Positions 1 to 8,494 are shown, counted from the first letter of the stretch. The stretch is 49,530 nt of DNA from Candidatus Peregrinibacteria bacterium (GCA_018659585.1 JABJMC010000034.1:1-49530); one strand, 5' to 3'. Translations and numbers: made by a program. Notes: generated by a model not told the origin, from the letters alone.

Positions 1-304
1 CAGTGGCAAAAGGAACACCAATTGTTACGAGATGGGCAATGGCTTCTGGGCCATGTTTAACCATAAATTCCACGGCTTTTTGGTTGTTGTGATGCGAGCC
101 AGCTTCCATGGTGTCAGCAATATGTTTTTTGTAATTATCAGTTTTGTCTAAAACAGCGGCGATTCCTCCTTGGGCGCGGTTGGTGCCAGTGGCCACAGTA
201 TGTTTTTTAGTGACTATTAATATTTTGCCAAATTCCGCGGCATTAAGCGCAAAATTAAGTCCGGCTATTCCTGAACCAATAACAATAGTGTGAAATTTTT
301 TCAT
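1..304 (-). CDS. nadB: L-aspartate oxidase, N-terminal part (cut by window edge)
   Basis: Reading leftwards from the ATG at 304, the product begins MKKFHTIVIGSGIAGLNFAL, a Rossmann FAD-binding GxGxxG motif. It continues with TNRAQGGIAAVLDKTD, which matches the AQGGIA signature of L-aspartate oxidase, then a conserved ADTMEAG and AVEFMVKHG stretch. NadB oxidises aspartate to iminoaspartate for quinolinate and NAD synthesis in the cytoplasm. Only about 100 residues are inside the window. It starts 14 bases after the aroK stop on the same strand, so it is probably the last visible gene of the aro operon. A fumarate reductase or succinate dehydrogenase flavoprotein is the main alternative, but the AQGGIA context favours NadB. 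Confidence 0.85.
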   Translation of the reverse strand, partial: MKKFHTIVIGSGIAGLNFALNAAEFGKILIVTKKHTVATGTNRAQGGIAAVLDKTDNYKKHIADTMEAGSHHNNQKAVEFMVKHGPEAIAHLVTIGVPFAT

Positions 305-318
305 GGGGACCGATTGTA

Positions 319-828
319 TCAGATTATTTCATTTTTGCGGAGTGATTCTATAAGTTTGTTGATGTTTGGCCAGTGCGAAGTGTCGTGCGTGATGTCTGCA
401 ACGGCGTGATATTGTTCTTTGCGTTCTTTCCAAATTTCTTCGAGTTCTTCGAGGGCGGATTTTTCTCCTTTTAATGAAGGTCTTTCGTAGCTGGCGTTAA
501 GGTTTTCCCCTAAGACTTTAATTGGGCAGGTGAGAAGTACCACAAAACCGGTTTTTTTAAGAGCTTTTGCACTATCTGAATTGATCATGGTGCCGCCGCC
601 AGTTGAAATTATAGCTTGATTTAATTCGGCACATTCAAGGGCTGTTTCGTGTTCTAGGGCCCGAAATTTTTCCCACCCAGTCTCTTTTACGTATTGGTCA
701 ATTTTTTTGTCTATTTTGGCCTCAATGAGGTGATCAATGTCCACAAATTTCCATCCTAATTTTTTGGCGAGCTCTTTGCCGAGTGAAGTTTTTCCACTGG
801 CCCTCATACCTGTTAAAACAATATTCAT
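319..828 (-). CDS. aroK: Shikimate kinase
   Basis: A 169-residue P-loop kinase of normal family length that phosphorylates shikimate at O3. It has Walker A GMRASGKT at residues 7-14, the acidic VDID pair near residues 29-32, an Arg-containing WEKFRALE segment, the shikimate-binding GGG at about 77-79, and the lid Arg in YERPSL near 115. Its ATG overlaps the stop of the upstream MFS gene in TAATG, which indicates translational coupling. It is the fifth gene of the aro operon and supplies the substrate for AroA. The family assignment is very safe; whether it is called aroK or aroL is only naming. Confidence 0.95.
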   Translation of the reverse strand: MNIVLTGMRASGKTSLGKELAKKLGWKFVDIDHLIEAKIDKKIDQYVKETGWEKFRALEHETALECAELNQAIISTGGGTMINSDSAKALKKTGFVVLLTCPIKVLGENLNASYERPSLKGEKSALEELEEIWKERKEQYHAVADITHDTSHWPNINKLIESLRKNEII

Positions 829-1964
829 TAGTGTTTGATTAAACTGCTAAAGCGGATAGCTAAGACTAAGGCGATTATACAGAGTCCAGTTCCAATTAAA
901 AATGGGTACATGTTGCCAAAAGTTTGGCCAATTGGTGCAAACATCAAGGCTCCGGTGGCAATGGCACTCATTTGTATAAAATTTACTAACCCGGCTATTC
1001 CGCCAGATCGTTTGCTGGGGAATAAGCTGCGTACCCCGTAATATAAGAAAATGAGCATAAAAGCATCGCCAGCTTCGTGAATAAAGCGACCAATTAAAGA
1101 AATATCAATACGCGGGATAATCATTAGTAAATGACCGATAGCTGAAAGGATTAATCCGGAATATAAGATGTGTAGGATGGGCCATTTTTTTTCAATCAAA
1201 TAAATGGCGAGTTTAGCCCACAGGAGCATGGCCATGATGGCTGTTCCCATATAAGCTCCCATTTGGCGATAGCTAAGCCCAAAATCTTCTCTAAGTAGTA
1301 AACCGTATGAGGTTATTTCGGCTCCCATGTGGATGGCCCAGATAAAAATCATACTTATAAATAAGAAGACTGGTAGTTTGAAGATATCTTTGCGGTATTC
1401 CTTAAATTCAAATTTAAAAGTTTCAGTTTTTGGGAGGATTGCCGTGAGGGCCGCGACTCCAAAGGTGAAAGTTCCAGTGATTTGGAGCCATAACTCAATG
1501 GAAATTGAATCTAAAATAAATCCACCAATAAACACTCCAAATCCCGCGGCGAACAGATAAGATCCAACGTAATTTCCAATCTGTTTATTCTGATTTTTAT
1601 CACCGGTTTTATAGAAAATACTGTCTATCGAAAGATTACTTAAAGTAACGCCAAAACTACCCATAGCAATGATTATGAGTAGGGCCCAAAAATTGCCGCC
1701 AACTAAAGAAATTAACCAAAGATTTAATCCGTTTAGGGTGTATCCCAGCATGGCTAATCTTCGAGATGAGATTCGATCGTTTAAAAGTCCCACCGGGATG
1801 GCGGATAGAATACTAACTAGTGGGAAAATTGCGAATAAAATGCCTTGCTCAAGCCCTGTAAGTCCAATTTGGGTGTAGTAAATACCCCAAAAAAACAGCA
1901 TGGTTTGGGCGATAAGCTTGGACATGCTAACAAAAAATGTAGCTTTGCGAACGTCGGTGTTCAT
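828..1964 (-). CDS. Major facilitator superfamily transporter inside the aro operon
   Basis: A 378-residue polytopic membrane protein with about 11-12 hydrophobic segments. The loop between helices 2 and 3 carries GLLNDRISSRRLAMLGY, matching the MFS motif A (G-x-x-x-D-R/K-x-G-R-R). It overlaps aroA upstream by four bases and aroK downstream by one, so it is embedded in the shikimate operon. That position suggests transport of an aromatic compound or pathway intermediate (import or efflux), but no substrate-specific signature is visible. MFS membership is clear; the substrate is unknown. Confidence 0.85.
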   Translation of the reverse strand: MNTDVRKATFFVSMSKLIAQTMLFFWGIYYTQIGLTGLEQGILFAIFPLVSILSAIPVGLLNDRISSRRLAMLGYTLNGLNLWLISLVGGNFWALLIIIAMGSFGVTLSNLSIDSIFYKTGDKNQNKQIGNYVGSYLFAAGFGVFIGGFILDSISIELWLQITGTFTFGVAALTAILPKTETFKFEFKEYRKDIFKLPVFLFISMIFIWAIHMGAEITSYGLLLREDFGLSYRQMGAYMGTAIMAMLLWAKLAIYLIEKKWPILHILYSGLILSAIGHLLMIIPRIDISLIGRFIHEAGDAFMLIFLYYGVRSLFPSKRSGGIAGLVNFIQMSAIATGALMFAPIGQTFGNMYPFLIGTGLCIIALVLAIRFSSLIKH

Positions 1965-3193
1965 TGGACTTTTTTAAGATCTTCCCAGAAATTGGGGTAG
2001 GTTTTGGAAACGCAGTCAGGATCTAGAATTTCTAGGTCTGGAATACGGGTTTTAGCCATCCCAAAACACATGGCCATGCGGTGGTCTTTATAGGTTTTGA
2101 TGGGGGCGCCATGCATGGATGTGGGGTTTCCATGGATGGTAAGCGAGTCGTCCGTGGTTTCGGCGGTGATGCCGATGCGATTAAGTTCGGTTTTAAGGGC
2201 TTCTAAACGGTCGCATTCTTTGATGCGGAGGTTATGGAGGCCGGTTAAGGTTGTTTTCCCAGGTGCAAAAGCAGATACCACGGCGAGAGTCATGGCGCCA
2301 TCAGGAAAAGAATTGGCATTGATTTGGCCAAGTGGTTTTAGTTGTTCGGGGCCAGTGACAGTTATCCCAGTTTCGTCTTCGTGAATTTGGCAGCCCATTT
2401 GTTCTAAATAATCTAAAATTTGAATGTCTGGTTGCAAAGTTTGGCGTGATAAATTAGCTACAGTTATGGTTTTTTCAGTGATTGCTGCAAGGCCAAAAAA
2501 GTAGGTGGCCGAAGAAGCATCTGCTTCGATAATTAAATCTGTTGGTTGGTATTTTTGGGAAGGAATTGTGAATCGTGAAAATTGTTCACGTTCAACGTCT
2601 TGTATACAAAATTTGTTCATTAAATCGAGTGTCATATCAAGGTAAGGCTTAGACGTAGCTTCATCTTCGACGTGAATAGTTAATCCTTCTGGTAAAAGTG
2701 GAGCCAAAATCATTAAAGCCGAGATGTATTGGCTACTATTTTTGCCGGTAATGTGGGTTTCGGATCTAGTGAGAGGAGATCCGTGAATAGTTAGGGGAGG
2801 ACAACCGTTTTGGCCTGTAATATTTGCGCCTAATTCCGAAAGAGCATCAATTAAATCTTGAATAGGACGTTCTTGCATACGTGGGTCTCCGGTAATAACA
2901 CTTAAAAATGGTTGGTGAGCTAAAATGGCGGTTAAAAATCGGACGGCAGTGCCAGCGTTGCCTAAATGGAGTGGCCCAAGTGGCCCTCGTAAAGTTTTTG
3001 GTGCATCAATGGTCAGGGTGGTTTCATTGGTTGTAATTTTGACCCCTAAGGTTTCAAGTGCCTCGATCATTACTTTGGTGTCATCGCTTAACAAACAACC
3101 TTTTAAAACACTTTGGCCAGGGGCCAACGCGGCCATTAATAAGGCGCGGTTAGTGTAGCTTTTGGAACCGGGAATTGTAATGATTGGCGTCAT
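1961..3193 (-). CDS. aroA: 3-phosphoshikimate 1-carboxyvinyltransferase (EPSP synthase)
   Basis: A 410-residue enzyme, slightly shorter than the usual 420-440, that joins PEP to shikimate-3-phosphate. Visible landmarks are PGSKSYTNRALL at residues 8-19 (the phosphate-binding Lys and Arg), LGNAGTAVRFL, the MQERPIQDLIDAL segment with the substrate Arg, SSQYISALM, and IKECDRLEAL and YKDHRMAM near the C terminus. It overlaps aroB by four bases (ATGA) and the MFS gene by four bases. All key motifs are intact, so a functional enzyme is expected. Confidence 0.96.
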   Translation of the reverse strand: MTPIITIPGSKSYTNRALLMAALAPGQSVLKGCLLSDDTKVMIEALETLGVKITTNETTLTIDAPKTLRGPLGPLHLGNAGTAVRFLTAILAHQPFLSVITGDPRMQERPIQDLIDALSELGANITGQNGCPPLTIHGSPLTRSETHITGKNSSQYISALMILAPLLPEGLTIHVEDEATSKPYLDMTLDLMNKFCIQDVEREQFSRFTIPSQKYQPTDLIIEADASSATYFFGLAAITEKTITVANLSRQTLQPDIQILDYLEQMGCQIHEDETGITVTGPEQLKPLGQINANSFPDGAMTLAVVSAFAPGKTTLTGLHNLRIKECDRLEALKTELNRIGITAETTDDSLTIHGNPTSMHGAPIKTYKDHRMAMCFGMAKTRIPDLEILDPDCVSKTYPNFWEDLKKVQ

Positions 3194-4284
3194 AGGACTG
3201 CTTTTACGTCTTGGGCAGTAATATTGTGAACAATTTTTGGGGTTCCGGGGCGTTTTAACAGGGTAAATGTGTAAGTTTCGCCTTGGTTTTTCTTGTCTTT
3301 GGTAAGGGCTTTTAAAATTGGTTTTCGGTCGATTTTAGCGGGAATGCGAGTAGGAAGCTTGATTAATTTTAGTAATTCTTCAATCCGTTCGCAGTTTTTT
3401 GAAGAAAGGATTTTTTTATCGACGGCTAAGCGATTTTCGAGATTCATTCCAATGGCAATAGCTTCGCCGTGATTTAAGCTGTAGTTACTGGCGTGTTCAA
3501 TGGCATGCCCAATACTGTGTCCATAGTTGAGAATCATGCGGAGCCCTTTTTCAAGTTCGTCTTTTTCGACCACACGACCTTTTACACGGCAGGATCGAAT
3601 TAGAAGTTGGGTGATAGTCGTGGTATGAGCATTTAAAGCTTTTTCAGGGTTCTTTTTAAGAATTCTAAGGATTCCTTTGTCGGAAATAAGGCCGTGTTTA
3701 ACTATTTCGGCTAGACCGTTTTTAACCTGTTTTTTAGAAAGTGTGCTTAAAACTTGTGGATCAATGTAAACTTTTTTTGGTTGGGTAAAAGCTCCGACTA
3801 AATTTTTACCACTGGTCAAATCCACGCCAGTTTTGCCGCCAATACTTGAATCAGACATGGCTACTAGCGTGGTAGGAATTTGAATAAATGGGATGCCGCG
3901 CATATACATAGAGGCTGCAAAACCAGCAATGTCGCCAGTTACTCCGCCTCCGAGTGCAATGACGCAACTTTTACGGTTATGCCCTAGTTGAACCATCTGT
4001 GAAACAAGTTTTTCCACAGTTTTTAAGGTTTTATGACGCTCACCAGCTTGAAAAGAAATCATAGTGGCATCTAAACCTTGGTCGCGCATTAATTTAAGAA
4101 ATTCTTCACCATACAGTTTTTTTACATTTGTATCTGTAATAATGCAGTACTTTTGGCCGAATTGGTGCTTTTTAATGTCGCGCGGAATTTGATGAAAACA
4201 ACTAGGAGCAATCAGGATAGAGTACGAATTATCGACGTACTTTCTAAGTTTGATGCGCTTTGAATAACGTTTAAAGGCAGGCAT
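3190..4284 (-). CDS. aroB: 3-dehydroquinate synthase
   Basis: A 364-residue NAD- and metal-dependent cyclase converting DAHP to 3-dehydroquinate. It contains the NAD-binding GGGVTGDIAGFAA at residues 112-124, the PTTLVAMSDSSIGGKTGVD segment, KNLVGAF, and the metal ligands in GLAEIVKHG and in NYGHSIGHAIEH followed by LNHGEA. The length is typical of the family. The N terminus (about 15 residues) is unusually basic. The gene starts 11 bases after aroF and overlaps aroA, so aroF-aroB-aroA are expected to be co-transcribed. Confidence 0.96.
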   Translation of the reverse strand: MPAFKRYSKRIKLRKYVDNSYSILIAPSCFHQIPRDIKKHQFGQKYCIITDTNVKKLYGEEFLKLMRDQGLDATMISFQAGERHKTLKTVEKLVSQMVQLGHNRKSCVIALGGGVTGDIAGFAASMYMRGIPFIQIPTTLVAMSDSSIGGKTGVDLTSGKNLVGAFTQPKKVYIDPQVLSTLSKKQVKNGLAEIVKHGLISDKGILRILKKNPEKALNAHTTTITQLLIRSCRVKGRVVEKDELEKGLRMILNYGHSIGHAIEHASNYSLNHGEAIAIGMNLENRLAVDKKILSSKNCERIEELLKLIKLPTRIPAKIDRKPILKALTKDKKNQGETYTFTLLKRPGTPKIVHNITAQDVKAVL

Positions 4285-4295
4285 GTTTTGAAAAA

Positions 4296-5309
4296 TTAAA
4301 TAGTGCGACCAACAGCCTCGGCAATGGGTTTAAGATTTTTCATAGTTTCTAAGAACATTTTGGGTGTCAAAGATTGATCACCATCAGAAAGAGCTTCTTC
4401 TGGGTTAGGATGAACTTCGATCATAAGACCATCAGCACCAGCGGCAATAGCTGCCTTGGAAACTGGTTCAACTAAACTACGACGACCAGTGGCGTGACTA
4501 GGATCAACTACAACTGGTAAGTGACTTAGTTCTTTGAGTAGTGGGACTGAATTAATATCAAGTGAATTGCGAGTTTCAGTTTCGAAAGTGCGAATTCCAC
4601 GTTCACAAAGGATAACATCATGATTTCCTTCGGACATAATGTATTCAGCCGCGAGTAAAAATTCTTTAATGGTATTACTCATACCACGTTTAAGGAGGAC
4701 AGGTCGTTTAGTTTTACCGACTTCTTTAAGAAGGTTGAAGTTTTGCATGTTACGAGCACCGATTTGAAGAATATCAGCGTATTTGGCCACAAGTAAAACA
4801 TCACGGGTGTCCATAACTTCAGTGACAACACCAAGTTTATAAGCATCAGCGTTTTTGCGAAGTAGTTTAAGCCCTTCTTCTCCTAAGCCTTGGAAAGAAT
4901 ATGGTCCAGTGCGAGGTTTGAAAGCGCCTCCACGCAGAACATTGGCTCCTGCTTTTTTAACTGCTTTGGCGCTAGCTGCCATTTGTTCGGGAGTTTCGAC
5001 ACTACATGGTCCAGCCATTACAATGATTTTTTTAGCACCAATTTTGACACCATCAACAGGAATGATGGTGTTTTCTTGTTTACTCTCACGAGAGGCAAGG
5101 GTGTATGGCCGCAAAACCGGCATTACTTTGCTAACACCTGGGAATGAATTTAGATGACGGACATCAAGAGTGCGTTCGTCACCGATAACCGCGATTACAA
5201 CGCGTTCAGTTCCGATTAAAGGCATTGGTTGGAGGTCTTTGGCTCGCATTTCCTCCATAATTTTTTGAACCTCCGTTTCGGGAGCGTTCTTTTTCATTAC
5301 GATAATCAT
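4296..5309 (-). CDS. aroF: 3-deoxy-7-phosphoheptulonate (DAHP) synthase, type I-beta
   Basis: A 337-residue protein catalysing the first committed step of aromatic synthesis (PEP plus erythrose-4-phosphate). Residues 1 to about 70 form the ferredoxin-like N-terminal domain of the Thermotoga/Bacillus-type enzyme. The barrel follows with VMAGPCSVE, LRGGAFKPRTGPYSFQGLG, LQIGARNMQNF, LLKRGM, LCERGIRTFE, VVVDPSHATGRR and GLMIEVHPNPE. It is the first structural gene of the operon. The long leader upstream (peptide at 5460-5555, terminator at 5398-5434) indicates control by aromatic tRNA charging. The ferredoxin-like domain could add allosteric feedback, as known for relatives. Confidence 0.96.
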   Translation of the reverse strand: MIIVMKKNAPETEVQKIMEEMRAKDLQPMPLIGTERVVIAVIGDERTLDVRHLNSFPGVSKVMPVLRPYTLASRESKQENTIIPVDGVKIGAKKIIVMAGPCSVETPEQMAASAKAVKKAGANVLRGGAFKPRTGPYSFQGLGEEGLKLLRKNADAYKLGVVTEVMDTRDVLLVAKYADILQIGARNMQNFNLLKEVGKTKRPVLLKRGMSNTIKEFLLAAEYIMSEGNHDVILCERGIRTFETETRNSLDINSVPLLKELSHLPVVVDPSHATGRRSLVEPVSKAAIAAGADGLMIEVHPNPEEALSDGDQSLTPKMFLETMKNLKPIAEAVGRTI

Positions 5310-5397
5310 ATTGATTGAATTTAAAGATTGATTATTGGGGTGTTTGTTGTTGACGCGATTAGAATTTTAGCATGGAATAAGAGGTTAAAGAATGTAT

Positions 5398-5434
5398 AAA
5401 AAAAACTTTCCTTGCGCGCCGCGTAGAAAGTTTT
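5398..5434 (-). terminator. aro attenuator terminator hairpin
   Basis: On the minus strand, AAAACTTTC (5434 to 5426) and GAAAGTTTT (5410 to 5402) form a perfect 9-bp stem with a GC-rich 15-nt loop, and the T-run continues to 5398. This is a Rho-independent terminator placed between the leader peptide and aroF, so it would stop transcription before the structural genes. Confidence 0.85.
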
Positions 5435-5458
5435 GTGAGAGTGCTAAGTCAAACTTTC
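5426..5458 (-). promoter_or_regulatory. aro antiterminator (competing stem)
   Basis: GAAAGTTT at 5458 to 5451 (minus strand), just after the leader peptide stop, is perfectly complementary to AAACTTTC at 5433 to 5426. That is the same segment that forms the left arm of the terminator, so the two stems are mutually exclusive. This is the 2:3 versus 3:4 arrangement of classical attenuators: a ribosome stalled on the aromatic codons leaves the 5458-5451 segment free and permits read-through. Confidence 0.82.
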
Positions 5459-5459
5459 C

Positions 5460-5555
5460 TTACGACGTAAGGGTAAAGTAATAAAAGTAACTAAAATTCC
5501 AGCTGTTTGGGCTGTTTTTTGTCGCGAGCCGAGAATTTAAAAGATTACTTTTCAT
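5460..5555 (-). CDS. Aromatic-rich attenuator leader peptide of the aro operon
   Basis: A 31-codon frame starting MKSNLLNSRL and containing W19, then F21, Y23, F24, Y25, Y26 and F27: seven aromatic residues in nine codons (WNFSYFYYF). Its ATG at 5555 lies about three bases from the predicted transcript start. Its stop (5462-5460) abuts the antiterminator arm, so a ribosome finishing the peptide would cover that arm, while one stalled on Tyr/Phe codons would not. The peptide has no expected function apart from being translated. Composition, position and downstream structures all agree. The exact start cannot be proven from sequence. Confidence 0.82.
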   Translation of the reverse strand: MKSNLLNSRLATKNSPNSWNFSYFYYFTLTS

Positions 5556-5564
5556 AGCGGGATT

Positions 5565-5593
5565 ACTATAACAGCGGCTTAAAGGTGTGTCAA
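5565..5593 (-). promoter_or_regulatory. aro operon promoter
   Basis: On the minus strand TTGACA (5593 to 5588), a 17-bp spacer and TATAGT (5570 to 5565) form a near-consensus sigma70-type promoter. The predicted start is around 5558, giving an approximately 250-nt leader before aroF. Confidence 0.82.
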
Positions 5594-5653
5594 ATTTTGA
5601 GGGTTAATATTAATTTTCTTAAATTATAAATCACGTAAAACACGAAAATTTCA

Positions 5654-5662
5654 TGTTATAGT
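5654..5662 (+). promoter_or_regulatory. Extended -10 promoter of tatD
   Basis: TGTTATAGT is an extended -10 element (TG-n-TATAGT). It would start transcription at about 5669-5670, the first base of the tatD ATG, so the mRNA would be leaderless. No good -35 is visible, which is normal for extended -10 promoters. Confidence 0.55.
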
Positions 5663-5669
5663 GAGTGTA

Positions 5670-6458
5670 ATGTTAATAGATACTCACTGCCATTTAACTT
5701 TTAAAGATTTTGACGGGAAAGTCTCGGAGATTATTGAGCGTGCGGAAAAAGTCGGTGTCCTTCAATTAGTTTCAGTGGGGGTGAATTTAGAGGATTCTTT
5801 GAAAAATTTAAAGTTGGCGGAGCGTTTTGAAGGAGTTTTTGCGACTTTTGGGGTGCATCCAAGTGATGCTTCTACTTGGGAAGATGGGTTTTTAGATGTT
5901 TTTTTGGAAAAAATTCGTGAGGGTTGGGATAAGCGGGAGAAAAATGTAGTGGCCATAGGAGAAATTGGATTAGATTATTATCACATGCGGGCACCAAAGG
6001 AGAAGCAAATAGAGGTTTTCCGAAAACAGTTGCAGTTTGCGAAAAAGGTGCAGTTGCCAGTGGTGGTGCATTCGCGTGATGCTTTTGAAGACGTTTTTGC
6101 GATATTGGAGGAGGAGGCCATGGAATCGGTGGTTTTTCATTGTTTTGCTGAGGGTCGTAAAGAGGCTGAAAAAGTGTGGGCAAATGAGTGGCACACTTCG
6201 TTTACTGGTACGGTGACGTTTGAGAAAAATGAGGATTTGCATGAGGTGGCTATGCTTTGTCCGGATGAATTGTATTTTTTGGAAACAGACTCACCATTTT
6301 TAACACCACAAAAATACCGTGGTCAGCGTAATGAGCCGGCGTATGTCATTGAAGTAGCGAAGGTAATGGCTGAATTGCGAGGACAGTCACTTGAACAGGT
6401 TGAGTGGCAGTCTACTAAGAATGCGCAGAGTTTTTTTGGGTTACCGCGGGTTGAGTAA
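5670..6458 (+). CDS. tatD: TatD family metal-dependent DNase
   Basis: A 262-residue TIM-barrel hydrolase. The start MLIDTHCHL places the first metal-binding HxH at residues 6 and 8. Later motifs are FGVHPSD, AIGEIGLDYYHM with the bridging Glu, LPVVVHSRDAF, VVFHCFAEG and FLETDSPFLTP with the final Asp. A GTG nine bases upstream is in frame, but the ATG at 5670 fits the family N terminus and the predicted transcript start. It is convergent with the unknown gene ending at 6461. TatD proteins are 3'-5' exonucleases or deoxyribonucleases; the physiological substrate here is unknown. Confidence 0.93.
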   Translation: MLIDTHCHLTFKDFDGKVSEIIERAEKVGVLQLVSVGVNLEDSLKNLKLAERFEGVFATFGVHPSDASTWEDGFLDVFLEKIREGWDKREKNVVAIGEIGLDYYHMRAPKEKQIEVFRKQLQFAKKVQLPVVVHSRDAFEDVFAILEEEAMESVVFHCFAEGRKEAEKVWANEWHTSFTGTVTFEKNEDLHEVAMLCPDELYFLETDSPFLTPQKYRGQRNEPAYVIEVAKVMAELRGQSLEQVEWQSTKNAQSFFGLPRVE

Positions 6459-6460
6459 AA

Positions 6461-8482
6461 TTATTTCTTCTTTCTTTTCCTTCTTGTTTCCCCTCTTCTC
6501 TTTTTTTGATTTTTGAGTTTGCGTTGTTCTCTTGCAGCTTGTTTTCGTTCAAAAGTTTGGGCTTCTTTTTGACTTCTGGCATACCAACCAATTCTACCAG
6601 CACGGTATTTTTTGATTCTTTTGCGTAAACGATGAATAGCGGCGTGAATCTCGGGATGAATTGATTCTACAAAACATAATTCAGCTAAATCTAAGGCTCG
6701 TTTTAATTCATAATATTTATGATTTGTAGGGGATTGCTTTGAGATATCAGCTTCAAAGGTGCTGCGTGGCACTATTTGGAATTCAATGGGGACTCCATCA
6801 TGAGTTCGACCAAGAACTTTAACTACTAAATAATCATCTTCAGATCGTTCATTTGCTTCTTCTCCGTTTGCTGCGGCTGCTTGTTTGATAGCTGTTTTGT
6901 TTAGCTTTACTTTAACCACGAATTGGCCTGGTGGAGGGTTCCCATTTTTGGTTGGGTCTTCGTCCTCTTCTTCTATAATTCCGATACATTCTAATTTTAA
7001 AGGTTCTCCGTCGGGACCTTTCCCTCCTAAATTTTCCCCACATTGTTTAGCTAAGGCAATTAAATATTGGCGATAGGGGTTTTCTTTGGTTGGCGGGTCA
7101 TTTAGTTCTTCTTCGGTAATACCCCAGGTTACTAACATTCCTCTCATAAGATCTGATAAGTCTTCTATTCGTTTATTTGGTTTAAGCATTTGTTTAGCTA
7201 AAATGGAGGTTCTTGTTTTGGGAATAAATCCTTTGTACCAAACTAGTTGTTCTCCAAGATCTTCAAATCCAGGAACGTGAATAGGTCGCAAACTATAAGG
7301 TTTAGGTCTGTTAGTTTGATGATGAACAACATTGCCATGCTTATCTAAATATAAATGAGCTTTATCGGTGGGTAGTTGAGTTTGAAAAGTTTGTTCCCGG
7401 AAAGATTGTCTAATTTCATCATCAACACGACTGATTCGTCGATAAACTTGATTACGACCAATTAAAAAGAATAAATAAGTTAGATATCCTAAGGCTTGAG
7501 CTTCATTTAAGTCTGTAAATAATAAATCTTGGTGTCCTTCATATAGTTCAGTGGGAGGATTAAGAGAAAAATCTAATAATTCAAAAAATCCTCTTTCTTT
7601 GTGATTAGTAGTAATATCAACGTTAATAACCGCTTCAGTGATTTCAGGTGGGACTGGGAATTGGTCTTGAGCTGCCTCTAAACGTTGCCCCATTTCTACT
7701 TCATAAAATTGAAGGGCATGATTGCGAGCAGATTTTAGTTGTCCTACAATAGTATCTTTTTCTAAGGCAGCGGTTGAAGCATCAATAACCCCTAATTCAA
7801 CTAATAAAGTTAAGGAGGCGTCTTCGGGTTTAGTATTATTATCATCAACACTGGCTCGAACTGTTCGAACTGCTTTACGGAAATCATTAGTGCTGCAACA
7901 AGCAGGACTGTCTGAATTAACTGGAACGGTGGGGTGTAGATCAAAGTTTTCTAGATTTTGTTGCAAAATCATGAATAAGGCGTTTTGAGCGGTTAGACGA
8001 GCGGCGGCCATTTGGTCTGCTGGTAGTTCAATTTCGGCAAATTGTTTTTCCATAATATGGTCAATAATGTGACCAATTCGTTCTTGTACAAAGCCAACAT
8101 CGGAATTATAGGGGACTAGAGGCAGGATGTTGCGTTGGGCGATAAGTGGACTGTTGGGGTCTAGGTCTTCAGGTTCAACTTGTGGGTCATGAGGAGGGAT
8201 TCCTTGTAGTAAAAAGGCATTATATAAATAGTTTTTTTCTAATTCTTTTGGTAATCCCGAAGCTTGTAAAAGCGCTCGAATCAAAATAACATCATCAATA
8301 ATTTGATCGTGTTGTCCGGCTAATTCGTCGCCATCTAAATCAAGTTTAAACCTTGTTTGCGGTAGCTCTCTAGCTAGTGGTGACTCAGCTAGGTCGGCAA
8401 ACATAAGGTCTCTTGATACTCCGATAAATCCAGGTATTTCTGTTTGCATATCAAAATCCAATGATTTTTCTAAGGTGGTCAT
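6461..8482 (-). CDS. Unknown 673-residue protein with a polybasic tail
   Basis: A soluble protein with no recognisable signal peptide or membrane segment. The first 400 residues are acidic to neutral and helical, with clusters such as AEIELPADQMAAARLTAQNA. Residues about 535-600 look like a small alpha/beta domain (DDYLVVKVLGRT, then PIEFQIVPRSTF and HKYYELKRAL), which faintly resembles the EFQI...Y..K end of RelA-type nucleotidyltransferase folds; this similarity is weak. The last roughly 50 residues are extremely Arg/Lys rich (RRGETRRKRKKK), suggesting RNA, ribosome or DNA binding. It follows radA by 12 bases on the same strand. I do not recognise the family. Confidence 0.75.
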   Translation of the reverse strand: MTTLEKSLDFDMQTEIPGFIGVSRDLMFADLAESPLARELPQTRFKLDLDGDELAGQHDQIIDDVILIRALLQASGLPKELEKNYLYNAFLLQGIPPHDPQVEPEDLDPNSPLIAQRNILPLVPYNSDVGFVQERIGHIIDHIMEKQFAEIELPADQMAAARLTAQNALFMILQQNLENFDLHPTVPVNSDSPACCSTNDFRKAVRTVRASVDDNNTKPEDASLTLLVELGVIDASTAALEKDTIVGQLKSARNHALQFYEVEMGQRLEAAQDQFPVPPEITEAVINVDITTNHKERGFFELLDFSLNPPTELYEGHQDLLFTDLNEAQALGYLTYLFFLIGRNQVYRRISRVDDEIRQSFREQTFQTQLPTDKAHLYLDKHGNVVHHQTNRPKPYSLRPIHVPGFEDLGEQLVWYKGFIPKTRTSILAKQMLKPNKRIEDLSDLMRGMLVTWGITEEELNDPPTKENPYRQYLIALAKQCGENLGGKGPDGEPLKLECIGIIEEEDEDPTKNGNPPPGQFVVKVKLNKTAIKQAAAANGEEANERSEDDYLVVKVLGRTHDGVPIEFQIVPRSTFEADISKQSPTNHKYYELKRALDLAELCFVESIHPEIHAAIHRLRKRIKKYRAGRIGWYARSQKEAQTFERKQAAREQRKLKNQKKRRGETRRKRKKK

Positions 8483-8494
8483 TGTGGACTATTT

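Noticed and set aside
5310-5560. T-box riboswitch upstream of aroF
   Set aside because: No T-box consensus (AGGGTGGNACCGCG) on either strand; the leader peptide and competing stems explain the leader better.
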